From Chersky-840 sp050011815 (GTDB taxonomy: Bacteria; Actinomycetota; Acidimicrobiia; Acidimicrobiales; UBA8190), in NCBI GenBank assembly GCA_050011815.1, contig JBEKIJ010000009.1:1-64000 (forward strand): 64,000 nucleotides of DNA, in the 5' to 3' direction. The position numbers and the translations under genes are program-made. The notes beneath the pieces are model-generated. The model had not been told where the DNA came from, did not search any database, and saw only the letters and a list, made by a program, of their open reading frames with translations. Below, one piece after another: positions 24,401 through 32,373 of this stretch; position 1 is the first letter of the stretch, and each line of letters begins with the position of its first letter.

Positions 24401-24876
24401 TCGGGCTCGAGCACGAGGGCCCGGGCGAACCCGACGCGCTGGCGCATGCCGCCCGAGAGTTCCTTGGGGAACGCCGACTCGTAACCGTCGAGACCGACGA
24501 GGTCAATGGCGCGCAGGGCCTGCTCGGCACGCTGACGCTCCGGCACCCCCCGTGCCTCGAGGCCGACCTCCACGTTCTGCTGGACGCTCAGCCAGGGGAG
24601 CAGCGCAAAGGTCTGGAACACCATGGCCGTGCCCCGGTTGCACCCCACGAGCCGTGTGCCCCGATAGAGCACCTCGCCTGACGTGGGTGCGATCAATCCG
24701 GCCATGCAGCGCAGGAGCGTGGACTTCCCGCTCCCGCTGCGTCCCAACAGCGCCACGAACTCCGAGTCGGCGACTTCGAGATCGACGCCCTCGAGTACCG
24801 GAATAGGTTGGGAACCGGCGCCGGCGAACGACTTGGTGACCTGACGGACCGAGATGAGGATGTCGGAGTCGCTCAT
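21463..24876 (-). CDS. ABC ATPase fused to AAA-associated domain and two KdpD-type sensor units
   Basis: A 1137-residue protein. Residues 1 to 255 are a NitT/TauT-type ABC ATPase (Walker A GRSGSGKS 45 to 52, signature LSGGMRQR 140 to 147, Walker B LLMDEP 161 to 166, His201). About 280 to 430 resemble the AAA-associated C-terminal domain that follows such ATPases. Residues about 450 to 610 are a KdpD N-terminal domain with Walker A GAYPGSGKT (458 to 466) and VVLVDDLAHAN; about 670 to 795 are USP-like. A second KdpD domain follows at about 815 to 960, with Walker A degraded to GYAHGCGATT (no Lys), then another USP-like segment to the end. No HisKA or HATPase domain is present. The ATG at 24876 overlaps the permease stop (ATGA). 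In Firmicutes the KdpD USP domain binds cyclic di-AMP; a similar sensor role for the transporter is inferred. Confidence 0.9.
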   Translation of the reverse strand: MSDSDILISVRQVTKSFAGAGSQPIPVLEGVDLEVADSEFVALLGRSGSGKSTLLRCMAGLIAPTSGEVLYRGTRLVGCNRGTAMVFQTFALLPWLSVQQNVEVGLEARGVPERQRAEQALRAIDLVGLDGYESAFPKELSGGMRQRVGFARALVLEPDVLLMDEPFSALDVLTAENLRGELLELWEGHRFPTRSVVMVTHNIEEAVLLADRILVLGTNPGRLRAELVNDVARPRHRRTPDFDALVDHIYGIMTGASVPAAVAKSGPTSARRTPGDTPLPPATVDGLSGLAEIIEHRNGSSELADLARLLGLEVDDMLPLVDALVLLGLATLEEDDLTLTENGRAFAGASIQESKRIFSAQVLERAPLVRTIHRALRGSQDGNLPSGFFTDLLHRNFGEVEARQQLDTAVNWGRYAELYAYDGGREQLHLEEHEEHADGTEPSAESPVRRGALRLFLGAYPGSGKTFAMLREAHRRLSAGEDVVVAVVDSRGRSHTEEAVGDLERVPLRVVDDDGALREEMDLDAVLERHPRVVLVDDLAHANALGGPHVWRWQDVDSMLDAGIEVLATLDASQLEGQRASVEHITGSPVAVTVPDHVLDQAADVQFVDIAPTALRRRIAHGNVCPHDEIESALGGPFRLEALGPLRELALRLVARRVGGGRAPAGLEPQDVVVAAAPSTHAESLVRRGARLARRTGGRCTVLTVERPRAGAAAREHVALLKVTAEQLGATFTERPGGNVEREIRETVREVVAQHLLIGASDPGQRLWARRASPTDRLIEALPDVDVHVIAWLAPGSTADLRAEHEEDEARFGRRGTLRVYLGYAHGCGATTAMLDEAQRRASRGTDCVVASITRLHPGLDAVLGDLEMLGADSGTPPRRPDFAAVLARNPQVVCIDDLAAASGTGATLAEDLARLLDVGMTVIGTLHVADQVGQSVLELVDDIELVDLPAFELIDRVLAGPVDSTTSEAALRVEYSEKNLARLREQAFRLVAWHADEQQVRLLRRQGAAAHWEARPRVMVCVAPRPGMERLIRRGAGLAASLDTDFRAVTVHTHEDSADEEAMLGRYSELTRQLGGQVVSLDGPDVAPALARYARENLVTELLATRGSRGGKRAGATLRELTRTVSDVDIHILSAE

Positions 24877-26624
24877 GCCAGTGTGTACCTCGTCTCGGCC
24901 AGCCTGTACAGGCGGCGCCACAGCAGGGTGTTGGTGCCGACCACGTAGACGCACATGGTGAGCAGGCCGGCGAGGATCTTGTGGAAGTCGAAGGCCGCCG
25001 TCGACTGGCTGATGTAGGCACCGAGCCCGCTCGCTACCAAGGTCTTCCCGTGGTATGGGACGATCTCCGCCACGATCGAGGCATTCCACGCGCCCCCCGC
25101 GGCGGTGATGGCGCCGGTGACGTAGGCGGGGAAGATGCCCGGAAGGATCAGGCGGCGCCATTGGGTGCGGCCTCGCACGCCGAGATTCCGCATGGCCTCG
25201 CGCAAGTCGTTCGGGACCGCGCTTGCGCCCGCGATCACGTTGAAGAGGATGTACCACTGCGCACCCAGTGCCATGAGCACGATCCCGCCGAAATTCAGGC
25301 TGACTCCCAGGTCGGCGAAGACGATGATGGCAAACGGGAAGAGGAAATTGGCGGGGAAGCTGGCGAGCACCTGCACGACCGGCTGCGCTATCCGTGTGAC
25401 CCGGGGGTTGAACCCGATCCACACGCCGACCGGGACCCAGATGATCGTCGCCACGATCAGGAGCACGATGACCCGGCTGAAGGTGAGGAAGCCGAGTCCG
25501 AACGTCTGAGCGAAGATGCCGAGCCCGCCGTGCCCGCTGCCCACGTAGGTGAGCACGCGGTACAGCCCGAAAGCGAGGGCACCGAGCGTCAATGAGTAGA
25601 ACGCGATGTCTCCGGCCCGACGCCGGCTTTGTGCCGGTTGGACGAGACTGCGATCGTCGGCACCCGTGACGCGGCTCATCAGGCGGTTTACGGGGGCAAG
25701 TCCGACATGGGCGCCCCTGACGATCAGCCTCGGCAGAGCGCTTCGTCGCAGGATGCCGAGGACCAGGGAGCGCTGCTTCTCGGTGGCCTCGGATTCCTCC
25801 ACACGGAATCGCTCGACGTAGGCGGTGAGGGGCCGCCAGAACAGCACGTTGACCAGGACCACGATGGCGATCATCACCACGATGGCGAGGACGACGCGAC
25901 CTGTCTGGCCTCGGGCTGATGCGACCCCCACGTACGAGCCGATGCCGGGGAGCACGTACCCACCGTGGCCCGGGACGCTGATCTGCTCGGAGGCGGTGAG
26001 GAAGAACCAGCTCCCCCCGAAGCTCATCATCCCGTTCCACACCAGTCCGATGGCGCCGCTGGGAAGCTCGATGTTCCAGAAGCGCTTCCAGCGGCTCAGA
26101 CCCAGCACGCGGCCCGCCTCGTCCATGTCGCGGGGCAAGGTGATGAGGGATTGGTAGAACGAGAACGTCATGTTCCACGCCTGGGCGGTGAAGACAGCGA
26201 ACACGGACGCCGCCTCGAGGCCCAGCACCGAATGGGGGAAAAGCGTGAGGAAGAGCGTGATGGTCACGCTCAGGTAGCCGAGCACCGGCACGGATTGCAA
26301 GATGTCGAGCGCGGGCACCAGGATCCGGCGAAGCCGCCGGCTGTGGGCAGCCGCATAGGCGTAGACGAGGCTGAAGGTCACCGAAAAGAAGAGGGCGACG
26401 AACATGCGGATCAGGCTGCGGGCCGCGTAGTACGGCAGGTTGACCGGTGAGGTGTCGAGTCGGCTGAGCTTGCTCGGGACGAGGGCAACCGTGGCTCCAC
26501 GGCCGACGCGGAGGAAGGCGAAGACGAGCAGGAACAGCGCCAGCCCCACCATGGCGTCGACCGGACTGAAGCCGAGCTTTCGCTGCAGCGCCCCGCGGGT
26601 GGGGAAAGTGGAGGTCCCGGCCAC
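24873..26624 (-). CDS. Duplicated NitT/TauT-type ABC permease
   Basis: A 583-residue protein made of two fused BPD_transp_1 permease domains. The first (about 70 to 285) has the EAA-like loop DMDEAGRVLGLSRWKRFWNI, the second (about 330 to 575) has DLREAMRNLGVRGRTQWRRL. About 12 membrane helices are visible. Such duplicated permeases, paired with ATPases bearing the AAA-associated domain, form the COG4986-like anion transporter group, usually without an obvious substrate-binding protein. None is found here. It starts with GTG at 26624, 109 bp after the kdpD-like gene, and its stop overlaps the ATPase start. Substrate unknown; potassium-linked anion or osmolyte movement is a guess from context. 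Confidence 0.9.
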   Translation of the reverse strand: MAGTSTFPTRGALQRKLGFSPVDAMVGLALFLLVFAFLRVGRGATVALVPSKLSRLDTSPVNLPYYAARSLIRMFVALFFSVTFSLVYAYAAAHSRRLRRILVPALDILQSVPVLGYLSVTITLFLTLFPHSVLGLEAASVFAVFTAQAWNMTFSFYQSLITLPRDMDEAGRVLGLSRWKRFWNIELPSGAIGLVWNGMMSFGGSWFFLTASEQISVPGHGGYVLPGIGSYVGVASARGQTGRVVLAIVVMIAIVVLVNVLFWRPLTAYVERFRVEESEATEKQRSLVLGILRRSALPRLIVRGAHVGLAPVNRLMSRVTGADDRSLVQPAQSRRRAGDIAFYSLTLGALAFGLYRVLTYVGSGHGGLGIFAQTFGLGFLTFSRVIVLLIVATIIWVPVGVWIGFNPRVTRIAQPVVQVLASFPANFLFPFAIIVFADLGVSLNFGGIVLMALGAQWYILFNVIAGASAVPNDLREAMRNLGVRGRTQWRRLILPGIFPAYVTGAITAAGGAWNASIVAEIVPYHGKTLVASGLGAYISQSTAAFDFHKILAGLLTMCVYVVGTNTLLWRRLYRLAETRYTLA

Positions 26625-26733
26625 GGCCGATCCTCAGATGATCGGCACGCCGTCGAGGTCGAAGACCCCCGTAGCCCGCTCGCTCATCTCGCCGACACTA
26701 GATCTGCGTCCCACTCTGCCGGGCGACCGCACG

Positions 26734-27558
26734 TCAACGCGCCCCGCGCTCGGCTCCCGCGAGGACGGCCCCCACCTCATCCGCCAAAGCCACGGCGACC
26801 AGGCGGCGACTCCGCGCTATCGGCACGCCGGGGGTGGGGACGAGTACGAACCTCCCGTATCCCCGCCCCTGGTACTCGACGGGTAGGTTCACGCGCCCGG
26901 GGAGCCAGTTCCACCGCAGCCCGGCCAATACGACGTCGCCTTTCTGCGAGATCACGCCTGGGTGCTCGTTGGGCGCGGACTCCGGGTGGTACCGGCAACT
27001 GCGCAGCTCGAGCAGGGTGGCGAGGACCTCCTCCACCCGGGCGATGACGACCTGGGGGTCTTCGCCCTCAGCCATCATCCGCGCCACCGAGTGCAGTTGG
27101 GCCACGTGATCGGACTCCTCGGCGGCCGCCTGACGGTGATGACGACCGCGAGCCGTGAGCTCGGAGACTGCCACGCCGACCACGAAGAGCAGCACCGTCG
27201 TCTCGATATCCGGACGATGGCTGATGGCGAATCGCTCATAGGGCTTGGTGAGAAAGAAGTCGAACCAGACCCCGGCCGAGACGGCGGCAACGATGCCGGC
27301 GAGCCGGTCGCCGACCGCAGCCACGGCGACGACGATGACGACCATCAGCAGCGCGGCGTCGGTGCTCGGAAAGCTCTCTCGGAACGGCACCAGGGCAGCC
27401 GCCAATGCCGGTGGGACGCCGAGAGCGCCGAGCCGAGCGAGTCGCCGGGCTCGTCCCCAAGTCGAGGTGCGGGGACCGGTGGCGGCCGGAGGGGCGCCGT
27501 CGTCGTCGGTCACGAGCCGGACGGGTCGGTCGGGGGGTCCCATCACCCCGGACATCAT
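26734..27558 (-). CDS. KdpD membrane and GAF part without kinase
   Basis: A 274-residue protein that matches the middle of KdpD only: four membrane helices of the DUF4118 domain (about 45 to 135, with WFDFFLTKPYERFAI as the family signature before the last helices) and a GAF-like domain (about 150 to 270). The N-terminal sensor and the C-terminal histidine kinase of classical KdpD are both missing. The ATG at 27558 overlaps the kdpA stop (ATGA), so it is translated with the pump. It may act as the membrane partner of the KdpD-like domains carried by the ATPase fusion gene two genes downstream. Confidence 0.85.
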   Translation of the reverse strand: MMSGVMGPPDRPVRLVTDDDGAPPAATGPRTSTWGRARRLARLGALGVPPALAAALVPFRESFPSTDAALLMVVIVVAVAAVGDRLAGIVAAVSAGVWFDFFLTKPYERFAISHRPDIETTVLLFVVGVAVSELTARGRHHRQAAAEESDHVAQLHSVARMMAEGEDPQVVIARVEEVLATLLELRSCRYHPESAPNEHPGVISQKGDVVLAGLRWNWLPGRVNLPVEYQGRGYGRFVLVPTPGVPIARSRRLVAVALADEVGAVLAGAERGAR

Positions 27559-29258
27559 CCCACGATGCGCTCGCCGATGGGACCGAGGATGAGCATGGGC
27601 AGATAGATGAGCCCGCCCACGATCACGATCACCCCGAGCAGGAACGCGACGAACGTGGGCCCGGTGGTGTCGAGCGTGGCCCGCGTGCGGGCGTGGACAC
27701 GCGCGCCGGCGAGGGAGCCGGCGATGGCCAGTCCGAGAATGATGGGGACGAAACGGCCGGCCAACATGGCCAGGCCCAGGGTCGTGTCGTACCACGGGGT
27801 GTTGGCCGCAAGCCCCCCGAAGGCGGACCCGTTATTCAAGGTGACAGACGCAAAGGCGTACGTGATCTCGCTGAGGCCGTGGAAGCCGGGATTGAGGATC
27901 GATCGGGTGCCGGCGCCGAGGACGAGCGACATGCTCCCGAAGATGAGGATGATGATCGGAGTCGACAGCACGTAGGCGACGACCAGCTTCATCTGAGGCC
28001 CGCGGATCTTCTTCCCCAGGAACTCCGGGGTCCGGCCGACCATCAGCCCGGCAACGAAAACGGCCAACAGCGCGAAGATGAGCATGGTGTAGAGGCCGCC
28101 GCCCTCACCGCCGGGACTGACCTCGCCGAGCAGGATGCCGACGAATGCCCCGGCTCCCCCGACCGGTGTGTAGCTGTCGAGGGCCGAGTCGGTGGCGCCG
28201 GCCGTGGTTCCCATCGTCCCCACCGTCATGAGCGCGGACCCGTCGGGGCCGAACCGGACCTCCTTCCCTTCCATGTTCCCGCCAGGGCTGGTATTGCTCG
28301 CCGCCTGGGAAACACTCGCCGGCAGCAGGTGGTTGCCGTGCGCCTCCGCTTCCATCGAGATCAGGGTGTGGCCGACGAAGAGGATCGCCATCACCGCCAC
28401 GATGGCCCGACCCTGGCGCTTGCGGCCGATGAGCCGGCCGAACATGAGGGCGATGGCGAAGGGCAGCACGATGACCAGCAGCAGGTCGAACATGTTGGTG
28501 AAGCCGGTGGGGTTCTCGAAGGGATGGGCACCGCCGACGGCGTAGAAGCTGCCACCGTTGGTGCCGAGCAGTTTGATGACCTCCATCGAGGCCACCGGGC
28601 CCCCGGGGATGTGTTGGGTCCCGCCCGCCAATGTCGTGGCGCTGCGAAAGCCGGTGAAGTTCTGGACCGCCCCCTGGCTCACGAGCACCAGGGTGGCGAT
28701 GACCGACATGGGGACGAAGACCCGCACCAGGGTCCGCGTCAGGTCGGCCCAGAAGTACCCGATGGTGCGGGCGCTTCCCGAGATCCCCCGAACGATGGCC
28801 AGGGCGACCGACAGGCCGACGGCGGCCGCGGTGAATTGGGCCACGACCAGCCCTGCCATCTGGGCCAGGTAGCTGGCCTGAGTCTCGCCCGAGTAGGCCT
28901 GCCAGTTGGTGCCGGTGATGAAGCTGGCGGCGGTGTTGAACGACAAGAGAGCGGACATCCCCGGGGCGTGCGTCGGGTTGAATGGAAGGTGCCCCTGGAG
29001 TCGCAGCACGCCGTAGAGGAAGAGGGTGGAGACGAGCCCGAAGGCGAGCACCGAGAGGGCATAGCCCTTCCAGGTCTGGCTGACCTCGGGATCGATCCCG
29101 GTGACCCGGTAGACCAGACGCTCGACAGGGAGGAACACCCGGTCTCCCGGCGCACGGCCTCCTCTGAAGGTGGCGGCCAGGTACCGACCGAGCAGGGGCG
29201 CGGCGACCGCCGTCACCGCGCCGATCAACAGGAGCTGTCCCCACCCCCAACCGCTCAT
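27555..29258 (-). CDS. kdpA: Potassium-transporting ATPase subunit A
   Basis: A 567-residue membrane protein with about ten helices, the ion-selective channel subunit of the Kdp pump. Family marks are SFNTAASFITGTNWQAYSGE in the second pore region, LGTNGGSFYAVGGAHPFENP in the third and LNNGSAFGGLAANTPWY in the last. Length is normal (E. coli 557). The ATG at 29258 overlaps the kdpC stop. Unlike the canonical kdpFABC order, kdpA here follows kdpB and kdpC. Confidence 0.96.
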   Translation of the reverse strand: MSGWGWGQLLLIGAVTAVAAPLLGRYLAATFRGGRAPGDRVFLPVERLVYRVTGIDPEVSQTWKGYALSVLAFGLVSTLFLYGVLRLQGHLPFNPTHAPGMSALLSFNTAASFITGTNWQAYSGETQASYLAQMAGLVVAQFTAAAVGLSVALAIVRGISGSARTIGYFWADLTRTLVRVFVPMSVIATLVLVSQGAVQNFTGFRSATTLAGGTQHIPGGPVASMEVIKLLGTNGGSFYAVGGAHPFENPTGFTNMFDLLLVIVLPFAIALMFGRLIGRKRQGRAIVAVMAILFVGHTLISMEAEAHGNHLLPASVSQAASNTSPGGNMEGKEVRFGPDGSALMTVGTMGTTAGATDSALDSYTPVGGAGAFVGILLGEVSPGGEGGGLYTMLIFALLAVFVAGLMVGRTPEFLGKKIRGPQMKLVVAYVLSTPIIILIFGSMSLVLGAGTRSILNPGFHGLSEITYAFASVTLNNGSAFGGLAANTPWYDTTLGLAMLAGRFVPIILGLAIAGSLAGARVHARTRATLDTTGPTFVAFLLGVIVIVGGLIYLPMLILGPIGERIVG

Positions 29259-30031
29259 CGGACGCGGTCCAGGGCGAGATTGAGCTCGAGCACGTTCACC
29301 GAGGGCTCACCGAGTACCCCCCACTCCCGCCCCTGCGTGTACCGGTGCACGAGCGCCACCACCTCGGCCTGGGCGAGTTGCCGGACCCGAGCCACGCGCG
29401 GCGCCTGGTCGAGGGCGTTGTCGAGCGAGATATCGGGATCGAGCCCCGATCCCGAGGCGGTCACAGCGTCGATGGGCACAGACGCCCTTGTCCCGAGGCC
29501 GTTGAACTGCCGATAGGCGATAGCCCGTTCGGGCACCGTATCGGGGTCGCACACATAGGAGCCATCCGCGCTCCTCGCGTACGTCACGCTCTTGGTCGGG
29601 CTGATCACGGGGGCGCTGCTCGAGCCCGCCGACATGGGGACGCACGCAGGGTCGGCCTTCGTAGCAAAGGGGTTCGTCTTCGACGGACTCCCGTCTAGCC
29701 CGACGGTGTTCACTCCCGCCACGAACCCGATGAGCAGAGGATTCGATGGCCCGAGGTTGGTGGCGGCCGACGCCGAGGCGTCATAGCCGCTCCCCGCCGC
29801 CGACGGACGGGGTTGGAAGTACCGAGGCAGGGGATTCCCCTTGGCGTCGGAAAAGCTCTGCCCCAAGAGCGACGACCCGACGAGCTTGTCACCGCGATAG
29901 ACGAGCGAGCCGTTGGCTTCGTGGCCGAAGCCGAGCTCGGACAGGCCGGTGACGACGAGGGGGTATCCGAATCCGAGGACGATCGTCAAGGCAACGAGCA
30001 TGAGGATGCTGGCGACGAGTTGGCGGCGCAT
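29255..30031 (-). CDS. kdpC: Potassium-transporting ATPase subunit C, long form
   Basis: A 258-residue protein with one N-terminal membrane helix (about 8 to 30) and an extracytoplasmic domain. Family marks are GSLVYRGDKLVGSSLLGQSF, PRYFQPRPSA, ASAATNLGPSNPLL near the start and PRVARVRQLAQAEVVALVHR with VNVLELNLAL at the end. It is longer than E. coli KdpC (about 190) because of an insert at about 110 to 180 with two cysteines (130 and 161). The start directly abuts the kdpB stop. Confidence 0.95.
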   Translation of the reverse strand: MRRQLVASILMLVALTIVLGFGYPLVVTGLSELGFGHEANGSLVYRGDKLVGSSLLGQSFSDAKGNPLPRYFQPRPSAAGSGYDASASAATNLGPSNPLLIGFVAGVNTVGLDGSPSKTNPFATKADPACVPMSAGSSSAPVISPTKSVTYARSADGSYVCDPDTVPERAIAYRQFNGLGTRASVPIDAVTASGSGLDPDISLDNALDQAPRVARVRQLAQAEVVALVHRYTQGREWGVLGEPSVNVLELNLALDRVR

Positions 30032-32113
30032 CTAGTGCAAGCCGATCCCGTTGAGGATCACGTCGATGATCTTGATGAACACGAACGGAGCGATGATCCC
30101 ACCGACGCCGTAGATGAGGCCGTTGCGCCGAAGGATGGCGGCACCGTCGCGGGGTGAGAACTTCACTCCGCGCAACGCAAGAGGAATGAGCAAGGGGATG
30201 ATGATCGCGTTGTAGATCACCGCCGCCAGGATGGCCGTGTGGGAGTTGTGGAGATGCATGATGTTCAGCACCTTGAGCTGGGGGTAAACCGTGATGAACA
30301 TCGCCGGGATGATGGCGAAGTACTTGGCCACGTCGTTGGCTATGGAGAAGGTCGTGAGCGACCCGCGGGTGATCAGTAGTTGCTTGCCGACTTCGACGAC
30401 TTCGATGAGCTTCGTCGGGTTGGAGTCGAGGTCGACCATATTGCCGGCCTCTTTTGCTGCTTGCGTTCCGGTGTTCATGGCCAGGCCGACGTCGGCCTGG
30501 GCCAAGGCGGGCGCGTCGTTGGTGCCGTCGCCCGTCATGGCCACCATGTGACCGCCGCGCTGCTCGCGGCGGATGAGGTCCATCTTCTCTTCGGGGGTAG
30601 CCTCGGCCAAGAAGTCGTCAACGCCGGCCTCCCGGGCGATGGCCGCCGCCGTGAGCGGGTTGTCGCCCGTGATCATGATGGTGTGGATACCCATGGCGCG
30701 TAACTCGTCGAAGCGCTCCACCATGCCCTGTTTGACCGTGTCCTTCAGGTGGATCACGCCGAGGACCCTCGGGCCGTCCGCCACTACCAACGGCGTCCCG
30801 CCACCGCTGGCGATGTGCTCGACGATCGGACCGAGGTCGGCCGGCACGGCACCGCCGAGATCCTCGACCCAACGCCGCACCGAGTCGCCGGCGCCTTTGC
30901 GGATCTGACGACCGTCGAGGTCGATCCCGCTCATGCGAGTCTGGGCCGAGAACGCAATGAGCTCAGCGTCGGCGAGATCTGGGGGGTCGAGCTCGAACCG
31001 GTCTTCGACGAATTCGACGATGGACCGTCCTTCGGGCGTCTCATCGGCCAGGCTCGACAGAAGCACAGCCTCGGCCAAGGCGAGCTCGGTGACGCCTCCG
31101 ACGGGCAGGATCTCGGCCGCCATGCGGTTGCCGTAGGTGATGGTGCCTGTCTTGTCGAGCAGGAGCGTCGAGCAGTCCCCAGCGGCTTCGACAGCCCGGC
31201 CCGATAGGGCCAGCACGTTTCGCTGCACCAGCCGGTCCATGCCGGCGATCCCGATCGCCGAGAGAAGGGCGCCGATGGTGGTGGGGGCAAGGCAGACGAA
31301 GAGGGCCACGAGCACCGTCGTCGATTGGATTGCCTTGGAGTAGATGGCCATCGGCTGCAGCGTGACCACGGCCACGAGGAGGATCAGGGTGAGGCCCGAG
31401 ATCAGGATCTCGAGCGCGATCTCGTTAGGTGTCTTTTGGCGGCTCGCCCCCTCGACGAGTGCGATCATGCGATCGAGGAACGTCTCTCCGGGCTTGGAAG
31501 TGATCTGCACCACGATGCGGTCTGAGAGAACGCGGGTGCCGCCGGTCACGGCGCACCGGTCACCACCGGACTCTCGGATCACCGGAGCCGACTCGCCGGT
31601 GATCGCCGACTCGTCGACGGTGGAGATTCCCTCGATGACATCCCCGTCGCCGGGGATGACCTGCCCGGCGTGGACCACGCAATGGTCGCCGACCTGCAGG
31701 TTTGCCGACGGGATCTCCTCAGTGGTGCCGTCGGGCCGCACAATGAACGCCATGGTCTGCTGGCGGGTGCGGCGAAGCGTGTCGGCTTGCGCCTTGCCCC
31801 TACCTTCGGCGACCGCCTCCGCGAAGTTGGCGAACAGGACCGTTGCCCACAACCACAGCGTGATCGACCCGACGAACACCGTTGGACCGGTGATGAACTG
31901 CACCGTCGTGATGATGCTTCCGATCTCGACCACGAACATGACCGGGTTGCGGATCATGTGCCGAGGGTCGAGCTTCACGAATGCCTCGCCGACAGCTCGT
32001 CGCATGATGGCGGGATCGAGCATCGAAGAACCGGGCCGGGTACGGACCTTCGGCGGCCGGGCCTCAATCGGGGGCGTGACCGCTGTCGATCCGGGGATAT
32101 CTCGAGCGCTCAC
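30032..32113 (-). CDS. kdpB: Potassium-transporting P-type ATPase subunit B
   Basis: A 693-residue P-type ATPase, the catalytic subunit of Kdp. Motifs: TGESAPVIRESGGD (actuator), LLLDKTGTITYGNR (phosphorylated Asp), TGDNPLTAAAIAREAGVDDF and MTGDGTNDAPALAQADVGLAM (hinge), and the KdpB-specific stretch ANDVAKYFAIIPAMF. The first 50 residues include a non-conserved tail before LDPRHMIRNPVMFVVEIGS. It is the first pump gene in the run, preceded by the 47-residue membrane protein 5 bp upstream. Confidence 0.97.
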   Translation of the reverse strand: MSARDIPGSTAVTPPIEARPPKVRTRPGSSMLDPAIMRRAVGEAFVKLDPRHMIRNPVMFVVEIGSIITTVQFITGPTVFVGSITLWLWATVLFANFAEAVAEGRGKAQADTLRRTRQQTMAFIVRPDGTTEEIPSANLQVGDHCVVHAGQVIPGDGDVIEGISTVDESAITGESAPVIRESGGDRCAVTGGTRVLSDRIVVQITSKPGETFLDRMIALVEGASRQKTPNEIALEILISGLTLILLVAVVTLQPMAIYSKAIQSTTVLVALFVCLAPTTIGALLSAIGIAGMDRLVQRNVLALSGRAVEAAGDCSTLLLDKTGTITYGNRMAAEILPVGGVTELALAEAVLLSSLADETPEGRSIVEFVEDRFELDPPDLADAELIAFSAQTRMSGIDLDGRQIRKGAGDSVRRWVEDLGGAVPADLGPIVEHIASGGGTPLVVADGPRVLGVIHLKDTVKQGMVERFDELRAMGIHTIMITGDNPLTAAAIAREAGVDDFLAEATPEEKMDLIRREQRGGHMVAMTGDGTNDAPALAQADVGLAMNTGTQAAKEAGNMVDLDSNPTKLIEVVEVGKQLLITRGSLTTFSIANDVAKYFAIIPAMFITVYPQLKVLNIMHLHNSHTAILAAVIYNAIIIPLLIPLALRGVKFSPRDGAAILRRNGLIYGVGGIIAPFVFIKIIDVILNGIGLH

Positions 32114-32118
32114 GCCTT

Positions 32119-32262
32119 TTACCGCCGGTCGAGGTCGGGCGGCGGCCCGTCAGGCTCGCCCTCGGCGAGAGCGCTGTCCGTGATGTGGCCGCAGGCACGC
32201 ACCAAGAGGGCGGCGGCGACAAAGAAGGCCACGATGGTGGCGATCAGGATGACGTCACTCAT
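32119..32262 (-). CDS. Small single-helix membrane protein of the kdp operon
   Basis: A 47-residue protein: MSDVILIATIVAFFVAAALL forms one membrane helix, followed by VRACGHI and a hydrophilic Pro/Asp-rich tail. Its stop lies 5 bp before the kdpB start. It occupies the place of kdpF, but its sequence, with an R-x-C-x-x-I end to the helix, is closer to the second small protein found upstream of kdpF in actinobacteria than to KdpF itself (about 29 residues). I infer that it stabilises or tunes the pump. Start ATG at 32262. Confidence 0.65.
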   Translation of the reverse strand: MSDVILIATIVAFFVAAALLVRACGHITDSALAEGEPDGPPPDLDRR

Positions 32263-32373
32263 GCGGACCCACACCGTCGGAACTGACGCGCCGCGCCCCG
32301 GCTGGTGTGAGCGAGGATCTCGAGTGCCCGTCTGCGCCGGCTGGATGACGGCGGCGGTCAGACTCCCTCACGA

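Noticed and set aside
24877..26178. N-terminal extension of the ABC ATPase-KdpD gene to 26178
   Set aside because: It lies antiphase inside the duplicated permease gene, is Arg/His/Pro-rich low-complexity sequence, and the ATG at 24876 has an ATGA overlap and begins right at the ABC domain.
26634..26687. 17-residue minus frame (MSERATGVFDLDGVPII) ahead of the ABC permease gene as a leader peptide
   Set aside because: No ribosome binding site or attenuator-like hairpin could be seen; too short to support.
27405..29516. 703-residue + frame
   Set aside because: It is antisense to kdpA and shows only Asp/Glu/Gly/Arg-rich shadow composition; kdpA is unmistakable on the other strand.
32263..32373. 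Cyclic di-AMP riboswitch upstream of the kdp genes
   Set aside because: I looked for the conserved ydaO-type core and found no match in the leader sequence.
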